Below, piece by piece: positions 7,582 through 14,308 of a stretch of DNA of 17,111 nt. A program made the position numbers and the translations under genes. Below the pieces are notes generated by a model. That model was not told the DNA's origin and did not search any database. It saw nothing but the letters and a program-made list of their open reading frames with translations. The stretch comes from Sandaracinaceae bacterium. Its GTDB lineage: Bacteria; Myxococcota_A; Polyangia; Polyangiales; JAFGIB01. Position 1 is the stretch's first letter, and each line of letters opens with the position of its first letter. The stretch covers positions 1 through 17,111 of the forward strand of contig JADGRG010000716.1 of NCBI GenBank assembly GCA_017881145.1, given 5' to 3'.

Positions 7582-9097
7582 GCGCTCACGCAACCTCGCA
7601 CGCACCCTACCCCAGCCCAAAGCGTTCGTCGTGCTTGGCGGCTTGTGGGTATTGCTCGCGACCTGGCCGAGCGCGAGCCTCGCGCAGCTCGCGAGCCCGC
7701 CGGCCGCACACAGCGGTGCCGAGCTCAGCGCGCAGATCCGCGATCTCGTAGCCGGCGCAGCACTCGGCAACAAGGTGGGCCTGTCTGTCATCGATCTCAG
7801 CACTCACCAGGTGCTGGCAAGCAGCAACGCGGCTGTCCCACTGAACCCCGCGTCCAACATGAAGCTGCTCACGGCGTCGACAGCCATGATCGAGCTTGGC
7901 CCCGACTTCCGGATGCGGACTGGGCTCTACGGGCGAATCCAGGGCGACGCCGTGAGCGGCGGCCTCTGCCTCAAGGGACACGCCGATCCCACGCTGACCA
8001 GCGCTGATCTCGTGCTTTTCGCGCAGCGTCTTGCCGACGAAGGTGTGCGCCAAGTGGACGAGCTGATCGTCGACGGAAGCTACTTCGACGCCCAGACACT
8101 GCCACCTGCCTTCGACGAGCAACCAAACGAAGTCGCGCCCTTTCGCGCTGCGGTGGCGGCCGTATCGGTGAACGGGAACGCCTACACGCTCCGGGTCCGG
8201 CCCGGGACGACCGACGGTGCCGCAGGGATCGCAAGTGTGGATGCATCCGGTTACTTCGAGATCGACAACGGTCTCACCACGCGAGCCAAAGGGCCGCCCA
8301 ACGTCATCGCCGCGCACCGGCAGCGCGAGGACAAGCTCATCTTGACGCTACGCGGAACTCTGCCACTCGGCGGTTCCAGCCTTGCCTACGAGCGTCGCGT
8401 CGAGTCGCCGCTCCACTACGCCGGTTATGCATTCATCGACGCGCTGCGAGCGCTGCGCATCCAGGTCCCGAAGCGTGTCGTCGTTGGCCCCTGCCCGAGC
8501 GACGCACCGCTGATCGGCACCAAGCTCTCGCCGCCCATGTCGGAGATCCTCACCAGGCTGGGCAAGGATAGCGACAACTTCGTTGCCGAGATGGTGCTCA
8601 AGACGATCGGCGCAGAGCGCAAGCGCAAGCCCGGGCGCAGCGCCGATGGCGTGACCGTGGTGGTCGAGGTCCTCAAGCGACTCGCCGTGCCGACCGCAGG
8701 CTTGTCGATGGTAAACGGCTCGGGCCTCTTCCACGGCAACGCTGTGACGAGTGCCGCGCTGGTCGCGATTCTGGCCAAGCTCTACGAGAATCCGTCGCTG
8801 CGCGACGACTTCGTCGCCCACCTTGCCGTCGGCGGCGTCGACGGCACACTGGCACACCGCTTCCGTTCTCTGCCTGCCCCGCGAATCGTGCGCGCGAAAA
8901 CGGGCACGCTCGACGATGTCATCGCGCTCTCGGGCTACGTACTTGGCCCTTCACCGAGCAGCGCGATCGCGTTTTCGTTCCTTGCCAATTCGGTCACCGG
9001 CAAGCACGCACAGGCGCGAGACCTCATCGACCATGTCGTCGAGGCCATCGCGGCCTACCTCTACGCCCCTGCGCAGAAGGCTACGCGTACTCCCTGA
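7580..9097 (+). CDS. dacB: D-alanyl-D-alanine carboxypeptidase/endopeptidase (PBP4, peptidase S13)
   Basis: This 505-residue protein has a signal peptide (basic head, then AFVVLGGLWVLLATW at about 15-29, likely cut after SASLA). All three penicillin-binding motifs are present: the S-x-x-K active site S92-N-M-K95 (NPASNMKLLTA), S-x-N as S331-D-N333 (GKDSDNFVAEM), and K440-T-G442 (RAKTGTLDD). The large insert between the first and second motif is typical of the S13 class C enzymes. It should trim D-Ala from peptidoglycan stems and cut cross-links in the periplasm. I prefer the ATG at 7580; a TTG at 7559 is also in frame and neither has a good ribosome site. The 3' end overlaps the convergent sigma-factor gene by 17 bases. 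Confidence 0.93.
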   Translation: MRSRNLARTLPQPKAFVVLGGLWVLLATWPSASLAQLASPPAAHSGAELSAQIRDLVAGAALGNKVGLSVIDLSTHQVLASSNAAVPLNPASNMKLLTASTAMIELGPDFRMRTGLYGRIQGDAVSGGLCLKGHADPTLTSADLVLFAQRLADEGVRQVDELIVDGSYFDAQTLPPAFDEQPNEVAPFRAAVAAVSVNGNAYTLRVRPGTTDGAAGIASVDASGYFEIDNGLTTRAKGPPNVIAAHRQREDKLILTLRGTLPLGGSSLAYERRVESPLHYAGYAFIDALRALRIQVPKRVVVGPCPSDAPLIGTKLSPPMSEILTRLGKDSDNFVAEMVLKTIGAERKRKPGRSADGVTVVVEVLKRLAVPTAGLSMVNGSGLFHGNAVTSAALVAILAKLYENPSLRDDFVAHLAVGGVDGTLAHRFRSLPAPRIVRAKTGTLDDVIALSGYVLGPSPSSAIAFSFLANSVTGKHAQARDLIDHVVEAIAAYLYAPAQKATRTP

Positions 9098-10649
9098 TCT
9101 GGCGGCGAATCTTGCCGAGCGCCTGCTCTTGCAGCTGACGGATGCGCTCACGCGAGAGATTGTACTTGTCGCCGATCTCCTTGAGCGTGAGCTCGTCCTC
9201 GTCGTCGAGACCGAAGCGCCAGCGTAGGATGCGCGCTTCCATCGGAGTGAGCGTCCCCAGCAGCCGCTTGACCTCGTCGGACCAGGTTTGACTGACCAGG
9301 CTCTCATACGGATTCGGAGTATTCTCCTCCTCGATGAAGTCGATGAACTTGCGACCGTCTTCGTCGTTGACCGGACGGTCGAGGGAGAACGGCGTCTCGG
9401 CCCAGTAGCCGCGGATCTTCTCGAGCTTCTCGGCCGAGATTCCCGTCTCCTCTTCGAGCTCTGCAGGCGAAGGCTCGTGCCCTGTCCGAGTCGCAATGGC
9501 CTGCGTCGCACGCGCCACTCGATTGTAGGTGTCGAGCATGTGCACGGGGATGCGGACGGCGCGCCCCTTGTCTGCCAACGCGCGAGAGATGGCGTGACGA
9601 ATCCACCACGACGCATAGGTGCTGAACCGATAGCCGCGCGTGTGATCGAAGCGCTCCACGGCCTTCATCAGACCGATGTTGCCCTCTTGGATGAGATCGA
9701 TGAGCGGCAACCGACCCCGGTTATAGCGGCGAGCAATCGACACCACCAAACGCAGGTTCGCCGCGACGAAGCGATTCTTCGAATCGTGCTGCGCCTGACG
9801 TGCGGCCTGCACGCGGCCCAAATACTTCTTGAATGCCGCCGTGATCCGGATGTCATCCCCTTCGATGTCGCGCTCAGCCTGATACATGCCAGCCAAGCGA
9901 TGCACGGCGCGGTCCGACTCGTTCACGAAGATGCGATCGGCGTCCGCAACGCGCAGCTTCTTCGACAGATCGCCGGCAGTGCTCGTCCAGCGAGCTGACT
10001 CGCCCTTCTTGGTCGCGTCGCGCTTCGCGGCCTTGCCCAACCTGCGCAACGCCGGCACTTCGACGGGCAGAAGGATCTCGCCGGTCATGTAGCGCTCCAA
10101 CACGGAGGCGACCGTCTCATAGGCCGGCGAATACGAAAGCAGAGCTTCCCAATAGCCGATCTCCAGGCGCTCGACCTCCTGTGCAGCTTCGACCTCCTCG
10201 CGAGGCGTGAGCACTCGATGGATCGCCATCTCACGGAAGTACTTGGAGAGCGTGCTGTCACCCCCGACCTCCGTGCGCAAGGCCTTGACCACGTGCTCGG
10301 TGTCGACTTCGACCTCGGTGTCATTTTGGGCCACCGCATCGGCCAGTGCGACTTCAATGTCAGGTGGCGGTGCGTCCTCGGCCTCGGTCCAGGAGTCCTG
10401 TTCGGGCTTTTCCTCTGCGGCTGGTCGTGCGACAGCCGCAGCCGTTGCCTTGCGTTGCTTCTGAACCTGCCTCATATCTGACTCACTTCCACTGCTGCTA
10501 CGTCCGCGGGACTTCCGCTTCGTTGCAGTCAGCTTGACTGTCTTGTTGACTGTCTTGCGTGCACGTTTCGTGCCGTAAGCGCGGGTGACCTGCGTCTTTG
10601 TGCGCAAGCGAGAAGCCACCGAGGATTTCACTGCCTTTGAGCGAGTCAT
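9081..10649 (-). CDS. RpoD-family (probably group 2) sigma factor with basic N-terminal tail
   Basis: The protein has 522 residues. From the C-terminus, region 4 spans about 453-515 with the -35-binding helix-turn-helix LTLKEIGDKYNLSRERIRQL (487-506). Region 3 follows region 2 at about 366-430. Region 2 (about 293-362) contains the core-binding and melting motifs DLIQEGNIGLMKAVERFDH and YRFSTYASWWIRHAI, close to the housekeeping sigma. Region 1.2-like sequence (STLSKYFREMAIHRVLTPREE) lies at 132-152. A non-conserved insert of about 120 residues precedes region 2. Instead of an acidic region 1.1, residues 1-50 hold 18 Lys/Arg and resemble a histone H1 tail, followed by an acidic patch at about 79-118. 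AGGAG stands about seven bases before the ATG at 10649, so the tail is part of the protein. It may be an alternative or a second primary-like sigma factor; the promoters it reads are unknown. Confidence 0.92.
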   Translation of the reverse strand: MTRSKAVKSSVASRLRTKTQVTRAYGTKRARKTVNKTVKLTATKRKSRGRSSSGSESDMRQVQKQRKATAAAVARPAAEEKPEQDSWTEAEDAPPPDIEVALADAVAQNDTEVEVDTEHVVKALRTEVGGDSTLSKYFREMAIHRVLTPREEVEAAQEVERLEIGYWEALLSYSPAYETVASVLERYMTGEILLPVEVPALRRLGKAAKRDATKKGESARWTSTAGDLSKKLRVADADRIFVNESDRAVHRLAGMYQAERDIEGDDIRITAAFKKYLGRVQAARQAQHDSKNRFVAANLRLVVSIARRYNRGRLPLIDLIQEGNIGLMKAVERFDHTRGYRFSTYASWWIRHAISRALADKGRAVRIPVHMLDTYNRVARATQAIATRTGHEPSPAELEEETGISAEKLEKIRGYWAETPFSLDRPVNDEDGRKFIDFIEEENTPNPYESLVSQTWSDEVKRLLGTLTPMEARILRWRFGLDDEDELTLKEIGDKYNLSRERIRQLQEQALGKIRRQIREYA

Positions 10650-10694
10650 CAGTAGCTCCTGGGTATCCCTAGCTCTGAACTAATTTCGCTATAA

Positions 10695-10706
10695 GAAAAA
10701 TTTTTC
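10695..10706. promoter_or_regulatory. Perfect 12-bp AT-rich palindrome upstream of the sigma gene
   Basis: GAAAAATTTTTC is a perfect palindrome 46 bases before the sigma start codon, in the only AT-rich patch of the gap. It is followed by the 9-bp tandem pair CGGAGAGCC/CGGAGAGCA (10706-10723). It could be a promoter-proximal operator or a bend. Confidence 0.35.
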
Positions 10707-10728
10707 GGAGAGCCCGGAGAGCAAGGCC

Positions 10729-10749
10729 ACGCAGTGCTGCGTCGCACTG
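10729..10749. promoter_or_regulatory. Overlapping inverted repeats upstream of the sigma gene
   Basis: ACGCAG-TG-CTGCGT (10729-10742) and CAGTGC-N6-GCACTG (10732-10737 with 10744-10749) share bases, so only one of the two dyads could pair at a time. They sit 80-100 bases upstream of the sigma start codon. They could be an operator or, if transcribed, two competing hairpins. The arms are only six bases each. Confidence 0.3.
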
Positions 10750-11035
10750 GGATGATCCATCGGTCCCTGGTACGGACGACGCCAGGCATTTGTTGCGGCT
10801 GCCACGCATCTTTCTTGTGATGCACGCCTCCGCCCCAACAATGATCACGCCAACTTTGGCACCGAGTACACCTTTCCTTACACAGCGTCAACCCAGTTCG
10901 AGGACTCTTGACTGCGTCGATGACTCGTCTCCTGAACGATGAGTGGCCGGATCAGGGCTCGTCCGGTCCGTCCTTGCTGCGCTACACGTAATCCGGCGCG
11001 CGCGTCCCCAAAACCTTCACCTCGCTGGAACTCCA

Positions 11036-13507
11036 ATGCGGCCCACATGCTTCTTGTGTTGCTCCATCCCCGCACTTTGGCTCATTGGGCTCGCGCCAAA
11101 TCACGTAGCTGCAGACGCACCGGAGCCGCGCGCAGACCGGGCAGAAAACGCACCCACCACAGCGGCTGGCTCGGCACCGCGAGACGGCCAGGCACAAGCC
11201 AGCGTGGAGGTCGGCAGACCCAAGTCAGTTGTGAAGGTGTGGCTGACGAGAGAAACGGGGCAGATCGTACTGCACGCTGGCAAGGCGCACGTGGTCTTGC
11301 CACTCGTTGAGCTCGGAGCGGTGCAGACGCAGAGCGTGTCGATGCGTGACGGCGCAGTAGGAATCATCCGCGTGGCGGTAGCAGGCCAGCAGATAGCTGC
11401 GCTGGTCACCCGCGCGCCGCACGGGGCAGTGGAAATCGTGTGGACCGGGCGCCTGGATCTGCATGGCGATCCGGGCGACCGCAGCGCAGCTGTGCTGGAG
11501 GTCGGCGACCGCGACGGCGATGGTTCAACCGAGATCGTAGTCGGACGGTATGACGAGCGTATCCGGGTCTGTGGTCAGGAGCGCACAGTGCTGGAACCCC
11601 GTGCGGTGGATCCACGCGACTTCGTTCTGCGCCCGATGGCGCCTGACGTGTTGTCCAAGACCGGCACCCCGGATGAGGCGGTGGTGGCGAGCGATCGAAC
11701 ACCGGGACCGACCGCTCCACCCATTCTCAAGGCGCTGCGCCTGGGCACAGCCTCCGTCACGCCATCCCAGGGCGGCGCGAGCGGCAACCTGATGTGGCTT
11801 CGGCCCGGAGGTTCCGAGGATCCTCAGCGCAATCGCTTTGTCACACTGCGTTGGGCGGCGCCCAAGCGACCCATTCGAAGCTTCGCGGTCCTCGTGTCAC
11901 CGACAGCCGCGAAGCTCGGCCAGCCCCACAGGCTCAGCGTGGTGGGGGACAAGGGCCAGCAACTATCTGTCCAGCTCCCAGCGGAGCTCCGCCCCGATCA
12001 ACGCTATTGGTTCACCCCCAAAGAGCCATGGCAGACGGCCTGCGTGTCGATTGCGATCGAGGATGCCGCGGCGACTGGCTCGAAGGGTGCTGCGCAGCCA
12101 CCCTACTCGGCGATCGAGGCCTACACTGATCTCGACTTCGATGGCGGCTTGCCACGACTCATCGACGAACTCGTACAGGAAGGAGCTGGCGCCGCCGAGG
12201 CCGCAGACCTGCTGGAGCAGATCGAGGCCGACGTCACCGCACCGCTGCTAGCGGCATGGCCACGCCTGCAAGCGCAGGGCCGGCGACGGGTGGTGCGGAT
12301 CGCGGCCCCTCGCGCGAAGCACGACCCAAGTGCGCTGGGAGCACTGGCCCAAGGGCTGCGAGACGAAGATGCCGGCGTGTTCGATGCGGCACTGCGAGCG
12401 GCGATCGGGGCACTACCGGCGAGTCAGTCAGTGCTTCTCGCGGCAGCGGCTGAGGCCGGCAAGCGAGGCGATGCTACGGCCCTTACCCTCGCTCGAAGCG
12501 CTCCGGCTCAAGCCCTCGAACCGCTGCTCGATGCCATCTTGCAGAACGGCGGCTCCGAGCGGGCAGGCTTGCGCCTAGCGGCAGCAATCGCCCTTGAGCA
12601 CGGGGGTGAAACCGGCGCGAGTGCAGCACAGCGATGGGCGGAGCAGAATGTCCGCGCTCCCATCGCGGGACGAGCAGCCGCAACACTGGCGCTTGCCAGC
12701 GTTGCGGGGTCGCGGGCGCTGGCAGCGATGCTGCTGCGCGCGAGTTACGCGGAGGCTCGCGAGTTCCCGGACCAGTGGCGCTTGGTGGCGGCTTCGGCCA
12801 CCCTGCCGGCAGATATCGAGATCGATGCCTGGCTCGCCAAGCTGGCGAAATCTGCCGACCCATGGATGCTGCGTGCTGCTGCCCTCCAAGCCCTGCAGGC
12901 ACGTAGCGCGGCCGATGCCCGCTCCGTGGCGGCAGCGGCGCTGGAGGACCCCTACCCGCGCGTGCGAGCGACGGCTATCGGCGCGCTTGCATCGCGTCCA
13001 GACTCAAGCGAGCTTCTTTCTCGATCTGCTCGGAATGACAAGTGGTTTCTGGTTCGTTCGGCGGCAGTCTCTGGGCTCGCTGCCCACCCGGAAGCGCAAC
13101 CCGTGATACTGGCAGCGGTCGGTGACCGCTCGGCTCTGGTCCGCGCGGCAGCTATCCACGCCCTCGGCAGCCAACACGCTGTATCCGCCTGGCCGACAAT
13201 CGCGCCGCACGCAGATGACGCGAAGGAGTATCCGGAGGTGATCGCCGAGGCTGTAGCCTTCGCGAAAGCGCAGTGCGTGAAGAGCGCTGGGCCGGCACTG
13301 CAGCAGGTTGTCGTGCGTGGGCTACGCCCGGACGCTTGGGGACCAGACCAGGATCTGGCGCTGCGCGCACTCGAAGCACTGAGCGCGCTGGGAGGTGAGT
13401 CGGCGAGCTGGGCAGCGCAGCGTGCCAAGGGCTCGAACCTACCGGAGCCCGTGCGAGCCGCCGCGGCAAAAGCCGCCAAAGCAGACGTCGTGTGTAAGTC
13501 AGAGTAG
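11036..13507 (+). CDS. Exported FG-GAP/HEAT-repeat protein
   Basis: The protein has 823 residues from the ATG at 11036. The N-terminus (MRPTCFLCCSIPALWLIGLA) is a signal peptide, with likely cleavage after VAADA near residue 28. An upstream in-frame ATG (10943) would bury this signal, so I reject it. The middle holds an FG-GAP-like calcium-loop motif D158-R-D160-G-D162-G followed by STEIVVGRYD, then a beta-rich stretch to about residue 370. From about 385 to the end are alpha-helical HEAT-type repeats, clearest near the C-terminus (DPYPRVRATAIGALASRP, KWFLVRSAAVSGLAAHP, SALVRAAAIHALGSQ), each with the usual V/LR-A-A-A core. HEAT arrays are protein-docking scaffolds. An exported one with a propeller-like front suggests a periplasmic or surface binding protein. 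It is transcribed away from the sigma gene, and the next lipoprotein gene follows 102 bases later. The exact role is unknown. Confidence 0.85.
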   Translation: MRPTCFLCCSIPALWLIGLAPNHVAADAPEPRADRAENAPTTAAGSAPRDGQAQASVEVGRPKSVVKVWLTRETGQIVLHAGKAHVVLPLVELGAVQTQSVSMRDGAVGIIRVAVAGQQIAALVTRAPHGAVEIVWTGRLDLHGDPGDRSAAVLEVGDRDGDGSTEIVVGRYDERIRVCGQERTVLEPRAVDPRDFVLRPMAPDVLSKTGTPDEAVVASDRTPGPTAPPILKALRLGTASVTPSQGGASGNLMWLRPGGSEDPQRNRFVTLRWAAPKRPIRSFAVLVSPTAAKLGQPHRLSVVGDKGQQLSVQLPAELRPDQRYWFTPKEPWQTACVSIAIEDAAATGSKGAAQPPYSAIEAYTDLDFDGGLPRLIDELVQEGAGAAEAADLLEQIEADVTAPLLAAWPRLQAQGRRRVVRIAAPRAKHDPSALGALAQGLRDEDAGVFDAALRAAIGALPASQSVLLAAAAEAGKRGDATALTLARSAPAQALEPLLDAILQNGGSERAGLRLAAAIALEHGGETGASAAQRWAEQNVRAPIAGRAAATLALASVAGSRALAAMLLRASYAEAREFPDQWRLVAASATLPADIEIDAWLAKLAKSADPWMLRAAALQALQARSAADARSVAAAALEDPYPRVRATAIGALASRPDSSELLSRSARNDKWFLVRSAAVSGLAAHPEAQPVILAAVGDRSALVRAAAIHALGSQHAVSAWPTIAPHADDAKEYPEVIAEAVAFAKAQCVKSAGPALQQVVVRGLRPDAWGPDQDLALRALEALSALGGESASWAAQRAKGSNLPEPVRAAAAKAAKADVVCKSE

Positions 13508-13544
13508 CTGCGTCACGGGTCTGACATCCGCTCCGTCGTGGGCG

Positions 13545-13574
13545 TTGTGATCCATTCGTACAGCGTGTTAGCCT
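13545..13574 (+). promoter_or_regulatory. Possible promoter before the small lipoprotein gene
   Basis: TTGTGA (13545-13550) is followed after 18 bases by TAGCCT (13569-13574), fitting a TTG-N-TA...T pattern common in GC-rich genomes. The predicted start would leave about 30 bases of leader before the ATG at 13610. The match is moderate. Confidence 0.3.
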
Positions 13575-13609
13575 GCCCGCTCTCGAACCAGCCGGAGAAA
13601 AGGGACGCA

Positions 13610-14239
13610 ATGAAGGCGCTTTCATGGATTCTCTGCGTATGCGCGCTCACGTCGATGCTTGCAGGTTGCGAGCAGACGGCCCAGGCCAAGGTCCAAGTCG
13701 AGAGACTTCCCGATGTGAAACCGAGCCTTCCGTCGGTTCCGTCGCTGCCACCGGCACCCGCACCGGTGCAGAATCCCGATCAGAGCTACACGGTCTACGG
13801 GCTTCGCAGAGCGATCCGTCGGACCATCAACACCGAGCTCAACATCACTGCATACATCGCGAAGGTGTTTGTGCCCGAGGCGTGCCCGCCCAAGCAGAAG
13901 TGTCCGCTGCCCCCTGCGCCACACATCTATCTGGCCGACAGCAAGACCGAGACCGATCCTGCCAAGATGGTGATCGTGGCTGGCTACGCCGAGAACCAGA
14001 AGGCGATCGACGACGCCATCACCGCGGCCAAACACGGCAAAGCCAAGAAGGCGCCAGACGAGGTGGAGATCATCCCCGTCCCGACCGACTTCTTCCCGGG
14101 TGCGAAGGTAAAGCTCAAGGGACGCTTCTCGTTCATGTCCGGCGCGGGCTTCCAGTCGAGCGAAGGCGTCGTCGACTACCTCAGCCACGAAACGCTCGAG
14201 CCAGGCGTGCCGCTCGAAACCACTAGCAAGAAGAAGTGA
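13610..14239 (+). CDS. Small lipoprotein, possibly OB-fold-like
   Basis: This 209-residue protein starts MKALSWILCVCALTSMLAGC, a lipoprotein signal with lipobox LAGC and lipidation at Cys20. AAAAGGGA stands before the ATG at 13610; the 24 residues added by an upstream in-frame start show no signal and are rejected. After a Pro-rich linker (about residues 39-60, SLPSVPSLPPAPAPV) comes one compact domain. Its alternating strands (YTVYGLRRAI, LNITAYIAKVFVPE, HIYLAD, MVIVAGY, and finally AKVKLKGRFSFMSGAGFQ) suggest a small beta-barrel of OB type. Two cysteines in EACPPKQKCP could form a disulphide. It ends in a Lys-rich tail. I recognise no named family. It could be a periplasmic binding or assembly factor. 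It follows the HEAT protein on the same strand and converges with the DUF4340 gene. Confidence 0.8.
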   Translation: MKALSWILCVCALTSMLAGCEQTAQAKVQVERLPDVKPSLPSVPSLPPAPAPVQNPDQSYTVYGLRRAIRRTINTELNITAYIAKVFVPEACPPKQKCPLPPAPHIYLADSKTETDPAKMVIVAGYAENQKAIDDAITAAKHGKAKKAPDEVEIIPVPTDFFPGAKVKLKGRFSFMSGAGFQSSEGVVDYLSHETLEPGVPLETTSKKK

Positions 14240-14308
14240 GCCGGCCGGGACACGAGTTGCGCTAACGAGAGCAGCTGGCAGACGCACCACGTTCAGGCAG
14301 ACGCGCCT

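Larger units (their letters stand above)
10650..11035. other. Divergent intergenic region between sigma-factor and HEAT-protein genes
   Basis: These 386 bases hold no gene that I can support. Short frames on both strands lack any family signature, and the frame running into the HEAT gene from 10943 begins before its signal peptide. The sigma-side part (10677-10706) is strongly AT-rich and is probably where that promoter lies, but I find no clean -35/-10 pair. Downstream of it are several palindromes and a tandem repeat, listed separately. On the rightward side TTGACT at about 10908 has no matching -10 element. Confidence 0.6.

Noticed and set aside
10843..10870. TTTGGCAC motif resembling a sigma-54 -24 element on the plus strand
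   Set aside because: The -12 position carries AC rather than the essential GC at the required distance.
10649..10891. Leftward open frame of 80 codons upstream of the sigma gene
   Set aside because: It covers the promoter region of the sigma gene and has a composition without domain features.
14277..14304. Direct repeat GGCAGACGC (14277-14285 and 14296-14304) between convergent genes
   Set aside because: Two short copies only, with no inverted structure or link to a mobile element.
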